NCBI GenBank assembly: GCA_032191485.1
Contig: JAVDOI010000007.1
Span: forward strand, 13,109,680-13,173,679
DNA length: 64,000 nt
Direction of reading: 5' to 3'
From: Leptoclinus maculatus
Taxonomy: Eukaryota; Chordata; Actinopteri; Perciformes; Stichaeidae
A program made the translations under genes and the position numbers. Shown here in pieces: positions 14,438-27,600 of the stretch (the stretch's first letter is position 1; every line of letters begins with the position of its first letter). The notes beneath the pieces were generated by a model. The model was not told the DNA's origin and made no database searches. It saw only the letters and a program-made list of their open reading frames with translations.

Positions 14438-14778
14438 GCCAATGTTGGTTGATCCATCGCTTTGGTCCAGAGTGAAATGGGGGAAATGTTTTTTTTGTAC
14501 AGACATTCCTGTTCCCCAGAGGATGAATCCTAATGTCTTCCGAAATCCCCTGACTTATTTCTGGCACCACTACAAGGTTCATATTTGTAGTTGTGAATGT
14601 AACATCTAGTGCTATCAACAGGTCAATATGTAAATTTGTCCGATACACAAAATACTTTGTGTTTAGTGCTAATAAGCAAACGTTAGCGTGCTAACACGCT
14701 AAGCTAAGAAGGTGAACATGGTAAACATTATACCTGCTAAACATCAGCATGGCATCATTGTTGGTGAGCATACTGGTG
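14438..14778 (+). mobile_element. Dispersed element family 1, copy C
   Basis: Same order of blocks as copy B: CTTTGGTCCAG, TTTGTACAGACATTCCTG, CCCCAGAGGATGAATCCTAA, TACTTTGTGTTTAGTGCTAA, TTAGCGTGCTAACACGCTAA, AAGGTGAACATGGTAAACAT. It ends within TTGTTGGTGAGCATAC, again lacking the far terminus present in copy A. Confidence 0.7.
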
Positions 14779-15447
14779 TTAACACTTGGTACAAAGCTTC
14801 ACTGGACATTAGAAAAGGTGCTTGCCTTTCTCTCCATTACATGTCCGTGACTAAAAGACATAAGACAGAAAATGTTATTTTCTACCATTTGACACAGGGC
14901 AACATCTTATTTAAATGTTTCTGTCTTTTGTTTTTCTTGCTGAATTCATTAAGTTTCTAGAATTACAAATCTTGAAAGGATATGAGAAACATGAAAAGAG
15001 GTTTAGCTCTACTTCCAGCTGTATTTGCTGCTTTGGGAAATGTCTCGGTCATGATGAATCATTTTATTGTTCATTAGCCTTCACAGTCTGCTGATTCATC
15101 TGCTTTATGTGCAACTGTGTTTTTCAGGGGGTTTTTTTCAGCACGGTCCTTATCTCAAATTACAGTGATTACACAGTATTAATTGGGTTTAGTTAGGTTA
15201 ATTACTTATATCATACTTATATCTAATCATAATAGGATCTACTTTTATGCTAATTACTCAGCCAGAAGAAAAGATAAATACGGTAGAGAGACAAATATCA
15301 CGTCATCATTAATGCTAATGTGTCTTCTACTTTCTTTTCTGTTTCCCCTTTTTATTGATTTATATTTGTATCTGTGTTGTACTCCCTCCACTGGATTACC
15401 AATATACAGTATTTTGGAAACAAAGCAGCATTGTTTAGCTTGACCTA

Positions 15448-15465
15448 CCCCCCCCCCCCCCCCCC
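15448..15465. repeat. C18 homopolymer
   Basis: Eighteen consecutive C in intron 1, immediately followed by GCTTTGCTGCTGCAG. Length in the assembly may be unreliable. Confidence 0.9.
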
Positions 15466-18400
15466 GCTTTGCTGCTGCAGCTGACTTTTAATGCAATCTG
15501 ATTTAAAAGCTTGTGAATAATTCCTGTGGGGTTGTGGTTTGTAGGTCATTGTGCCACTATGGTTTGTTCCTGGTCCGTCTGAGGGAATATATATGCATGT
15601 GTGAGTGTGTGTTGGTGGGGGAGGGGGAGCGAGGCTTCTCTCCTGCTTGTCTGGTTGAAGCATCCTAGCTTCTCTCTCCACACTGCTGTAGATGGTCACA
15701 GACGTGAACCCATCCACCCCCCTCAGGCTTCCCCCACAAATCCCTTCCTCTGGGCAAACAAAAGGGATTATGGGAAAAATAGACAAATCTACTTCTGCGT
15801 ATTTACTTATGCAAAGTGTTTGCCACATCAGCCTGATCGTGGAAAGCAAAAAAAAAAAAATCAGGAACATTTAATTACATTTTTTTTATTACTTAATCAT
15901 CCAAAGCTGCACTTTTTCTATTTAATGCTTTCTGTGCAGAGCAAAGAAAGAAAGCGCTGCATTTCCAATCTGAGGACCTTTTTGTTTTCTTTATTTGGGA
16001 TACTTGAGGAGGAACACTGCTTGTAAGGGGCCACCTGCGATAACAAATTACTCCCCAGTGTGTAGGAAAAACATCCAAAAGCCGCAGTCTGGATGATTGT
16101 TTTGTCTTTGATTTATTAATATACTGCATATGCCTGAGGGTTGTGCCTGAAATATAGCTGGAGGTTTTGGCGAGATGAAAAATACGCCTTCAGTCGCATT
16201 CAGTAGCACATACCAGAAATGACAGTTTGGTACCTGGACAAATGCTTGGAGAGCAACTTTTTCACCTCCGAATGGTATTTCTGGCCCGGCTCAACTCAAA
16301 ACATCTTTGATCTCCTCCCTTCGGTTTATATCTGGACGTCGTGTCTTTATCTGCCGGCGAGGTGGGAGTGGAGTGACGGTGAGTGGAGAAGGCTGAACGA
16401 GGATGAACTTATCACCTTGTCTTCGGCTGAAGGATTTCACCATAGCTGGCTCTGTTTCACGTGTTTAAATGTTCCTGTCTTGATGGTGTGATACGCCGTT
16501 ATCTCAGGATAATTCAAACAGTCCGGGGAGAAATAAGCCGAGGGATTTTCTGCAGTGAAGGTTTGCACGCTGGAGTGGCTGGAAGCAGATAGAGCAAAAG
16601 CTTCTTGGCAGTGATCGCGTTATGGTTCCACCTCAGACTTCCCTAGACGTTCGGAAATGAGCCTTTATGTTTGTACATTCTGTAAAAACGATTGTTTCCC
16701 CGCCACATTTGGCCCGGCGATGAAAAGAGCGTGTGATATTCTTTGTTGGACGATATTTATCTTAGAAGGAAGAGCTTTGATTTGTTGCGCCACAGGAAGA
16801 ACATGTGGGTTAGTCTCTGTGTTTGCACAGGGCTGGACTGTGTTTGACTCATTTCCAGACTCGATCCCAGATGCTGGACCTGGGTGGTCACACCCATCGC
16901 GATGTTGCACAATGCCTGTTTGCTGCCTCTTGTTTACTAACCAACCGTTGTCTCTGCGTGTCCAGGGGTCTTGGAAAAACCAGCCCCGCCCATCAGAGGC
17001 GTTTCACTGGTTGACCAAACCGTTTAACAGGCAAAGCCACTAAACTGTCATAGTGATGTTTCCTTTACAGATGTTCTAATGATAGTCCCATCAGCTCTCA
17101 CCACCTCTGTGTGTTCACAATGTGAGCCAGATGGGGTTGCTCTCTTCTGAGGGTGGAGCTGGTCCGGCAGCATGGATGTGGGGACTGGCCAGAATATAAA
17201 ACGATTCTTGATTATAAGACATGAGCGCTTTTCCAACTCTTATTTTTGACGATTAGACTCCTCTTGGAAGTTTCCCTGAGATATTGTAAATAACTCCTTT
17301 AAGCAGAACCTAAATCTGTATGTGTAGGTGTGTCCTTGTCTGTAAGACGAACTATAAACACTTGAAGGAACTAGCTAGCAACAGTGCGTGAACGTCCTCA
17401 TATATAATATGAACCCACCTTTTTAAAATAGGGAGAGCAGGAAAATCAGTTTGCTGTTAATGACCGATGTCCTTGAAAGGTTCCGACGTGGCGACGCACA
17501 AGCTTCAGTTTCGCTTCTCTCTCGACTCTCTCTAAGTAATAAATGGCCCTCTGGTGACTTGTTGATCTTGTTACTCACAGTGTGATCGCACGGTTAGACT
17601 GACTTGTTCATTTTATCACTTAAAAGCTACCACGGGAGCAGCCTGGATTCCCCCCCCTAAACAAAATCTTGCTTTTACAGCTGCGTAACATTAACCATCA
17701 GATTTCACAACAGTGAGACACGCCACTCTGTCCGGGAGCGAAAAGCATATTCTGTGTTGCAGCTCAATCAACCTTATCTGAGCTGATTTCTAAACATGGC
17801 CCGTTGCGTGGAAACAAGAGCACTGTTGAGCTTCTCGAGCACATCGCGGCCGCTCCCAGGCATCCATCACAGGCTGTAACGAGATGCAGGGTGCTGTGTG
17901 AAGCGTGCGTGTTTATGTGCCATACGTGCTCGGCGCTGACGGATATGCAGTGACCGTTGTGAGATATGGCCTGCTGGACATCCAGGACGGGGATCGTGGT
18001 GTCTGATGAGTGGCGTCTCTCTGAACCCTCCTCCTTCTCATCTGCTGTTAGCAGCGGATAATGCAGCTCTAAAGCCTCTTGTGTAAGGGACCTGGTCACC
18101 GAAGACGGGGGCGGGAGGAGTACAGGGAATGACGTAAGTGTCCTCCCGTTCTCCCTTCCTTTCTCCCCTCCCCGATCTCTGATCCTGAGCTCTCGGGAGG
18201 TCAGCGGAAGCAGAGCCACTGACCCTAATTCCTTAAGGAAAGGTTTCCTGTGAAAAGTCGCTGGCTGCTCCCCCGCTCCCTTTTGGCCGGCTGACCTGGA
18301 AAAGGCTCAAAAGGCGGCTGACGCAGAAGGAGGCTGCGTGAGACTTCAGACAAGGCCCTGAAGGGCCTGAACTGCCTCCCTGGCTTTTTTTTTTCATCTG

Positions 18401-20042
18401 ATGAAGGACACGGCTCCATCTGTTTCCTGCTCCCGAAGGCTGCGGGCATTCGCATCGGATGAAGACAAATGAACAAACGGGAAGGATGAGTCACGGCTTT
18501 CTTTTCCCTGTGTTATGACAAGCACTTCTACTTGAGTGCCTGAGCCTGGAAATATTGGCATGTTTGTTAAATGACTGCGAGGTTGGTCAGGGATCAGGCG
18601 TCATGATAAGCAGATGAGCACAAACGGTAGACGGTTCCGCTGACAACGTTTCGGTCTCTAGCTGTTTACCAATTCAACATCGGCACGTTTACTCTGCAAG
18701 CTTCCATTGTTCGCTCCGTCAATAAACAAGCCAACTCAAGATGTAGGACATAAATGCTCGTTGTGCTCTCCACAGGAAGCCAGTGTCTCCCCTTCATCCA
18801 CCACCACACTCAAACCCACCAGTCTCCTTTCTCTGTGCTCCATCCTCTTGTCTGTCTTCCTCCAGCACCTGTCAGCTCCATTGTCCTCCCCTGAAGACGA
18901 GTAAACCCATCCAGGCATGCTCCTGCGACCTTTTTCAATGGCTCTCTCCCAACGGGGCCGGCGCCTTTTGTTCCTGGAGCTTTTTTTTTACCAAGTTTTG
19001 GGGGCAATCAGCGAAGGGGCATCCGTCTTCCCATTGAGGGAGGCGTGGTGCTTGCTGGTTGCGATAATGGACCACACATGGTCGTGCTCCAGCGGCTCAC
19101 CAAGACCCACGGCCTCGGTGCGTGGGCACAGGCCCCCGGCTCCGCGTCCTCTCCCTCCAGCCGGCCCATAAAGCACTCTTCTTCTCAGCCTTTTGTCAGG
19201 GCCCTTTTCACTTAGCCTGAGCTCTGCCTTTGTCCTCCTATCTGGGGGCCCGGTGCCTCAGCGTCCACTCCCTCAGCTTTGTTCACTCCACCTACAATAT
19301 GCCACCAACAAGTATTCCAGAAATGCAATGAATGCAAGTCTTTCTGTCAGTGTGAATGTGCCTAAGTAAAGACCGAGAAAGGTTTTTTTTTATTTCATGT
19401 TGCTCAGGAGGATTCGCTGACGATTTGGGCAGTTTATTGAGCTGATGATGTGGATAAATTAATTTCCCTATTGTTAGAGAAAATAACACGAGATTCTTGC
19501 TTTAAGGAGTTAATTAATTAACATTTTTCCTATATGAGGTGTTTACGTGGTACAGTGTTAGTGAATTAAAGCCTCATGTGTGGTTTTAATGGCAGTGAAC
19601 TCAGCAATACAGAGCAAACCTCAGTTCCAGGAGTCTCCAACGGTTGAGTTACCTCCATCACGGACCACATGAATCCCAGAAAGGACTTTTTTGATCAGAC
19701 CTGTAGACATATTTATCATACTTGACCAAATTACAGAGCCAAAAAAACAGGCGTCAGAAGTCTGGATACCACACTAAAAACGTAATAGATGTCCGTCTGT
19801 CTCCACGTCCAACCAACGGGTCTGACTTTGCATCAATAAATCTTTATATGCGAGGCTTATTAAGTTTCCTTTTTATCTCTAGAGTGGAGCTTTTTGATGT
19901 TTGACACACATGTCAGGGAGGTTTCTTTCTTCTTTCTTTCATTATACTGGAGGCCTCGCTAATTTAGAAAACTTCTGTCAAGGCCCGTGGCGATGGTACC
20001 ACCCTGACACTTTATTAACATGGGGCATGTCGGATGGTAATG

Positions 20043-20050
20043 ATGCAAAT
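20043..20050 (+). promoter_or_regulatory. Octamer ATGCAAAT, candidate POU site
   Basis: Exact ATGCAAAT followed by TTAATGAAAT, a homeodomain-like context in intron 1. A second exact octamer is at 33504-33511 in intron 2. An 8-base word is expected by chance about once or twice in this window. Confidence 0.2.
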
Positions 20051-22349
20051 TTAATGAAATCCCCATCCTTCTTTGACTAGGATTTCATAGTAACCATTTT
20101 AAACTATAAAAGGGATGTCATTTTATATACCTCATGAATTCACTCGGCTCTGGTTTACCAGATGGATGGCATTGATTTGCTGGTGCTGCTATGCTGCGTG
20201 CACAGACCCGCAAGACCGAAGCGTAACGTTCAGTTGTTAATGCCGGTCCGCTCAAGTAATAAGTCCTCTGCACCACATGGTCCTTTGTTGTTTTGCTGCT
20301 AACCAGGAATACAGTTTGGGGAAACATCAAAGGGAAACCGCTACCTCTTGGGTAGCCTTACCAGAGGCCTTGAATTATTTTTTTTTCCCCTGTTTCACTC
20401 ATTCGGGTCAGCGTACTGCCTGTAGTTTTTAAAATAGTTATTTCAGTCCAAGTTTTTGAGGTATCGCTGGGTTGAAAAGTTTCCATCTGCAGAGCTGGCT
20501 TGGATTCTTTTCATAATATCTATCTGACCCGTGTACAATTTTTAACCGTCTTTACTGAGCGTCATTTTATTGCCACTAACTCTCTGTAACATCAGATCTC
20601 AGCCGTGCCAAACTTTTACAACCCCTCATCAAAAAAATACGAGCTTCAAAAACCTCTGAGGCCAGTGTGCTGCCCATGCTTCCACATTCGTAGCAGGAAT
20701 TTTAAACAATGTTTTTTTGCTACTCACACCACCGGCTAAATTTGAAATGTCAGCGTGTGCTCAGTATCACCACCTGGGACTGTTTCTCACCTTCAACACC
20801 AGCCTCTCAGGGAAATATTGAAATTGAGCTGCTCTCCCTGTGGAATCACATGACCGTGATCATTTAGGGCGGCCAGTTAGGAACGAGAAAACGAGCAGCT
20901 GCCTGTTTAACAACCAGGACTGCCCTCAGGACCCAGAAACTATGGATTGCCGCTGTTGTGTGATACCTGCTCTCAGACGAGGAGACTCGACCAAACGCAT
21001 CGATCGCCGCCCACTTTATCCAATTGATTCTGTTCACCTCATCCCACAGTAATTCAAAGCTGATGCCACAGCCTCATCAACATATACAGTTCGTCTGACT
21101 GTTGTTATTATTTGATTTCTTGCATTGTGTATATTGTACAATGTGGCAAATCCAATAGTGCTGACTGTTGCAGTACATGTTGTGTCTTAGTTTGGAATTC
21201 AATTCAGCTCCACAATGAAAACTGAAGGAAATTGCTTCCGTCTCTGAGTCAATAACAGTCAGAGATTAGCTCGGGGGAAGTCTTTTGTGGTGCAGTGACG
21301 GGGCTGACAATACAATAGAGAGAAGACATGAAGACACAGGAGGAAACATAACTGTTAATAGAGCAGGTTTTCCATTTTTGTCCATTTCAGGGCACAAAGA
21401 CTTATTGGATGCAATACGAGCTGAGTCAAATGTCTGATTTGTACGCAATGTTTTCAGATTGGTGTTGTAATTTTCCCTTCCCTTTGTCATCAGTTGACTT
21501 TGCTGAATACTTATATATATATATAATATTCTGTTCATACCGTATATGTTACAGTTTGAACAGTTTTGCACTCGTCTGAAATGGAGGGCAAAGAGTTTGC
21601 GTGACGTAAAAGAGGGGCTGTGTGTGAAGATAGCGAGCACTTAAAAAGCTCTCTGGTAATTATTCGAACAGATGGAATCAACTTCTGTGTTTACGTGTGT
21701 TGATTTATGTATTTCAGAGATTCTACACTTTCTAAATGGAAAACTCAAATCCAGAGTCTGTAAAGAGCACAGGCACTGGTTACGGAGGAGGTGCGGTTTT
21801 GTGTGATTTGGCGGCCATAAACTTTCACATGCGTAAATGAGCTCCTTCGCAAAAATATAAATTGACACCATGTGGAAGACGAGGCATTTAAAAACACGCA
21901 AGAGGCTATTTGGGTTCCTCTTGGGCATGTTTATAGGTTTACAAGTCAGTGTCTCACGCAAGGATATTTAAGGTTCTTTCACTTTAATAGTAGGCTCATT
22001 GTTACTCTCCTTTTTTTTGGTTCGTCTGTTCAAAGTTCAACTTTTTCAGTTGCACATTTAAACACTGTTTTCCAAGGGCTATTCTAAAGTAAAGATGATC
22101 TTTCATCTCATTACGTAACATATAAGCATCAACCCCCTAAAGCCTTGTTTTCCGGTTTCCAGTTTAAGTTAAAATAAATGCCTGATTAGCATCGCGCCTT
22201 AGCTTGATTTCCTCCCTGTGCACCAGCTCACATTGGCCTTGACTATCTGAGATCAAGCAAAAGGTAATGAGGCAGCAATATCGGCTATCGGAGGTGCATC
22301 AGTCCAGTCTGTCACGGAAAAACCTCGCTGATCCCCGAGGGTGCACCGA

Positions 22350-22363
22350 CCCCCCCCCCCCCC
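22350..22363. repeat. C14 homopolymer
   Basis: Fourteen consecutive C inside a GC-rich part of intron 1. An A14 run follows at 22494-22507. Confidence 0.9.
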
Positions 22364-24042
22364 TTCCCGTCCTTCCACTGTCGACCAACACGCACCCACG
22401 TGGCTGTCGATGGGGGCCCTCGATCTCTGTGTGAGCAGACTACATGTGCCTTCAATTAGGGCCTGGAACTGGAGCCCAAATGGGAGAGCGAAGAAAAAAA
22501 AAAAAAAGCCGTGTGAGAACACTGGCCTGTTGTGATAGCATCTAATGAGATCACTCAGAGCTGCATCCTTGAACGCTGCCATTCATTAATGTAATGATTC
22601 TTTGTGTATACGCGCGTGTCCCAATTCATCCAAGGGAGCTTTCATGCTGTGTTGTGGTTGCTGCCTTGTGGTGAGCAGAGAGAAGCAACAATAAGCCAGC
22701 ACTAGAGGTTTATATGTAGCTAATGGCGGTAGGATCTGAGCAAAGTAATCAATTGATCTCTTTCTCCTGGTCTCCATCTGCCTCTCTCCTGTGCCGTTAG
22801 TGCCTGTAGCTCTCATACTTGTTTGTTTGATTGATTGCACAGGGCTTCTAGAAAATAGCCACTAATCGCACCGCCTGCAGGAAGACCAGCTCCCGGGGTC
22901 CTCCTGCACTCCAGCGGCATCTTCATATTTAAACAGAAGAGCCTCAAAGCTGTGAGGAGAACTGGGACGACACACAGCTGTTTCAAATGCTGCAGATATA
23001 AGATGGTCGGGGCACTAAAGATGTCTTCTCCTTTCTGCACCACTGGCATTCTCAAAGGCTCTTCCTGCACTTAAGCCCCCATGCAATAAACATCAGTGAG
23101 CGGAGGCCTCTGCGTTGACTTGCCATGATTCAGGCTCATCCTTCAGGGCTGCTGTGCCTCGTAAAGCCCCTCCATGCAGAAAGGTTTGGGAAGAAGGATG
23201 GCAAAATGTTGGCCGGGCGATCCTGTTCGCTCATTCGTTGAGCTCTGGCTCGCGAAAAAGATGTTTCCATCCCACTCTGCTGGTCCTCTCTATCTGGCGA
23301 GGGTCTCGCTGAACCGCTCCGTGGGTCAACATCTTCCTAGCCCAAATCCGAAACGGCCCAGTGGTTGGCCAGCCCGGATGGGTCTTGCGTGCTACATGGC
23401 CATAAGCCCAGGAAGGGTGGCCTCCCCCTGCATTGATCTCCCACTCCATGTGGAAGAGAAGCACTCTAAACAGGAGAGGAGGAACAAATCAAACACATTT
23501 ATTACCACATGGCTGAAAAGGTCAGAGCGTGACAAAAGCCCTCCTGTTGTGAGGAGGAGTGCTGTGGAGTGGCCCCCTCCGAGCAGAGCCTGGGTGACCG
23601 CCGCGGCATTAGCCATGGGTCAGGCTGAGGGGAAACACGGAGGTACGACTAGCTGGAGAACAAAGACCTTGTTCTTCATTCTTGTTGAGCTGTGACGTTC
23701 ATTTAATAAGAACCCGTGTGGTTACATTTTCCACTTAAGTGTTAAAGCGGATAAAAAGACACTGGGAAATTAAATCAATCAATTTGGTGACCATTATTTG
23801 ACCCTCTTTTAGTTCAGACTGAGATATCTCAAAAAACCTTTGGATTAATTGCTTCGACAGCATACAGGTGCGTACTGCGTGCATCAATATGTGCTAGTGC
23901 AGGGGTTCCATTTAAATATCATCGAACTCTTGTGATAATCATTTGAACTCTGACTGCTCACCACACTTTCCCAACGAGGCAGCCTGTTGAAGATACAAGT
24001 AGTGACGGATACAAAGAGAAGAGTTAGTGCATGAGAAAGAGT

Positions 24043-24070
24043 TGTGTGTGTGTGAGAGAGAGAGAGAGAG
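24043..24070. repeat. (GT)n(GA)n compound tract
   Basis: A GT repeat turns directly into a GA repeat; all alternating purine-pyrimidine then all purine. Confidence 0.9.
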
Positions 24071-24610
24071 GCCTACAGGAGTGACCCAGCAGCCCTGCAC
24101 ATGCTGACAGATTTACTGGATACAATAATCAGAGTACATCGCCCTGCTGTGCGGCGCACATGCAGCTCCTGTAATTGGCTCTTACACCTGGAATGGCCCA
24201 TAAACATCAGACGACTTTACACTTCGACATTTAGGTGATTTGCTCACAAAACTCCTGGTTTGGACAGTGATCAACAGGCTTTTCTCAAAGTTTGCTTTAA
24301 ACATGGGGAGCCGCAATAACATTGTCAAACATTGTTGAACTACAGTTTGGGATTTTTATTATCCTTTTAAAAATGTTATTGAAGTGTTGGTAAGTTGTTT
24401 TGATGTCTGGTTGGTCAGGAAGTAATGGAAACAGACTTCCAGACAGCTCCATCAAAGAGAAGCAGTGGCCCGAAGGCCTTTTTGCTGGACATCAGAGGTT
24501 TGAGCAGGACTCATTCGTGCCCCTGGCAACTTTACACCATGCGATTCAATGCCGGGCTGCCAGGATTCCTGCTCTGCCAGCCCGGGGTTGGCTGGATAGA
24601 AGTGTGGCTC

Positions 24611-24648
24611 ACTGGTTGGTTGGTTTGCTGGCCGGCTGGCTGGTTAGC
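24611..24648. repeat. Imperfect TGGY tetranucleotide repeat
   Basis: ACTGGTTGGTTGGTTTGCTG then GCCGGCTGGCTGGTTAGC: about eight degenerate GGTT/GGCT units, the source of the Trp/Leu/Gly-rich chance frames here. Confidence 0.8.
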
Positions 24649-27600
24649 TCTCGGGGATCAGCATTCAGGTCGTGCCCTACTGTGCCCATCCCGCGCCGCA
24701 CAAAAGGCTGATCAGGGATGCTAGACAGCAGGCACGGGCATTCACCGAGCTAATGCACACCGCGGTGCTGGACGGGCCTGCCCCGCTCCAGACTCCGAGT
24801 CTCAGTGTCGCAGTGTTTGCTTGTCTGCTGTGCCTTGAAATGGAGTGAGTGTGTATGACTGTGCCCGTGGAGCAATGCAAATACCCTCCCTGAGGGTAAG
24901 ACTTATTCCACTTAGTTAGGGAATGCTGCTGGATGAATTGGACACGGTGTTGCATGTTGCACTCTGAGCGAAACACTTTGATACTTTTTCACTCTTTCGA
25001 GTCTTTAGTGAGATCCCTTGTTGTGCATTTTATGTGGCAGCAGGTTTGCAATATGGTAATGAATGGTTTTATTGTTAGGAAGCGTTTGTATCTTGATTGA
25101 ATGGATGAGTTACAACCTGAAATAAAAAGTGCACCCATACACAATTAGGCATGTTTAACAAAGTGTACAGTCTACTTATTATTTTAGTATTTTCATTTTG
25201 AAAAAGTCGCCAGAATGCAGGAAACAAAGTCTCTGAAACTCAATTTTCTTTCAGAGATCCCACTTTATTTTTCGACATTTTTGAGGTCTCAAGATTGGCG
25301 GTTACGCCTCACCACGTTACGCCACACTGTATAAAAGATCCACATTTTAAAGAAGCAGGTAGAGGAAAACCTGCTACTGTGCACACACAAAAGATCTGTA
25401 TATAATGCAGCAATGACAAAAAGATGTTGGAAGAATTGTTCCATTAGGAGTACAGAGTAAAATTCAGTGTAGATCCACAATTAATTAATGACCTTTATCC
25501 TGATTGTCCATCGCAACGAGCTCATCCGTCTTTACTCTGCTGCCTTTCATCAATTACAATGATGGAGGGGAGGCGTCACACAGCCAGGGATAATATTGTA
25601 ACAGCCTCCGCTCTAAGGAAAGGTAAAGAGGATAGCTTGATTTATTTTCCTTGTACTGTAAATTAATATAATATTGGTTAGTTTGACAGGAAAAAAAATA
25701 TAAATGTTACATTTCTCACTCAGACATTTGCAGAACAAGTTATATTAAGGTCAGTAAATTAAGATGTAATAGCATGAGATATTTCCTCTGCCTAGGAAAG
25801 TGTAAATTGTAAAAAAAAATATGCACTTCGACGCTTCCTTGAGGCCATTTTCTTTTATTAAGAGCTTTTATTATAGGCTTACTAATCACATGTCAAAAGG
25901 AAGAAAGCAGCAGTTCATTCTTGACAATAGGGATTTTACGGCGGCCTCAGTGGTGGTGTGTTGGCTACAGTGAGCGACCCCACAACCACTTTCTCTCTTT
26001 GTCCTCTCTAGCCTCCCTCATCTTTCATTCACTGCTTGCCCTCTTGTTCAAGCTAGGATGTCAAAAACATTCAGTGACGCTGTGCTACTGGAGTTATTAA
26101 TCACATTTTAGCCGGAAAAATGCAGAAACTGATAGACTTTTTCTCCATGTTGAATGGGACCCAGGTGCTTTTTTTTTCCTCCCTGGCTGAGCTAGTCTTA
26201 AAATGTTAACGCTTGATTACATTTTATCTTGCTTGGCGTCCATTGCCGTTGGCTGGTGGGACTCATCCATATCCCCGAGCTTCAGCAGGCTATTAGTAAC
26301 AATGCCCCAAAATAGTCACGTTTCGTTTTCTCTCGTTTGGCAAATGATCAACCCATCTTTGTGCGTTTCATCTTCATAACCCTCTGCATTAATAATGTAT
26401 GTTTTAAAATGAGCTTTTTGAGAGTTGGGTTGCTTTTTCGATGACATTGAACACAAATAATCACAGCAGAATTATTTAGCTTTCCTTTCCTGAAAAGACA
26501 ATACTTTGTTAAATGAGCTGTTACAATTTTGTTAAGACATTATTTTAACCGTATTTCCTTAGTTGTGCAACTTTTTAGTGAAGAAAACCGATTGAATAAA
26601 TGCTCTTAGGCATAGGGAAAAACTTTAATTTCTTTATTAGGTACCATATAAGTGCGGTGGAGGTATGCCATTAATGGTCTGCTAGCATGCCCATGGGAAG
26701 AAACATTAGACAAAAGAGCTTGCCGGAACCACTGAGCGGACTACCCCGGTGTCTCTGTGGGCAGTCTAAAAATACTACTGTGCCTCTTTCAGATATTGAA
26801 GCCGGGCGATGACTTATAGTTGGCAGACCTTCGATCACTTTCTCCCAAACTCCCACCAGAGTTGATTTTCTTTTCATACGCTGTCACAAATGGAAATCTT
26901 CATATGGCGTGCGTTTTTGAAGGGCTGACTTTCTCCTCAGCGTTTCAATATCAAAACAAGTTAGTCTCGTACCACTGTGTGATTTGCGGTAAGACGCCCC
27001 AGCATAAGCATTCTTTGTTGAGAATAGCTTGCCTATTCTTTTGGAAGGATTTCCGAAATGTGTTATTCTGCTCATGGGTCCATTTCACTCACAGCTTCGT
27101 CTCAAATTCATGGCGTAGTAGTATAGGGGAGAATCCTGGAGACAATGTCCTCGGTTTTCAATCTCCGATCTAATATCCCGTCTCATCTCGTGTGTGTGCA
27201 CCCCACCGCATTGGACGCCGATCAATCTCCAATTTTAGATCGCCTCTTCTTTCCGTGGGATCCTGTCGTCTTTGCGTTTCTCTCCACCCTGCTGGTGCAT
27301 TCACATTATATATGAAACTGTTCCAGGAGGTGAAGAGGTTAGCTCTCACGTGATTATTCCTCATCTAAGGAGATAAGGAGGAAGCATTTTTCATGGAAAT
27401 GCTTTTGAACTCCGCAAAAAGGGTTCAAGGTACGCCCACTCAGGAAATTGTTTTACTCTGGCTTTATGATTACATGGTCGACAGCTGTGGGTGAGCAATT
27501 GTCCCTCATTAGATACAAAAAGTATAATCATTTTATCCCGAACAGAGAATTTACACATGTGACAGTAAAAACAGTAGGAGGAATGGGAGGTTGTCGGTGT

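Noticed and set aside
17764..18219. 151-codon minus-strand frame
   Set aside because: No domain or conserved motif seen; composition is that of the local GC-richer intron.
20105..20114. TATA-box-like word TATAAAAGGG
   Set aside because: No initiator, CpG island or downstream gene start; single TATA-like words are common in AT-rich introns.
23174..23695. 173-codon plus-strand frame in intron 1
   Set aside because: GC-rich sequence with overlapping frames on the other strand, no recognisable domain, no splice context.
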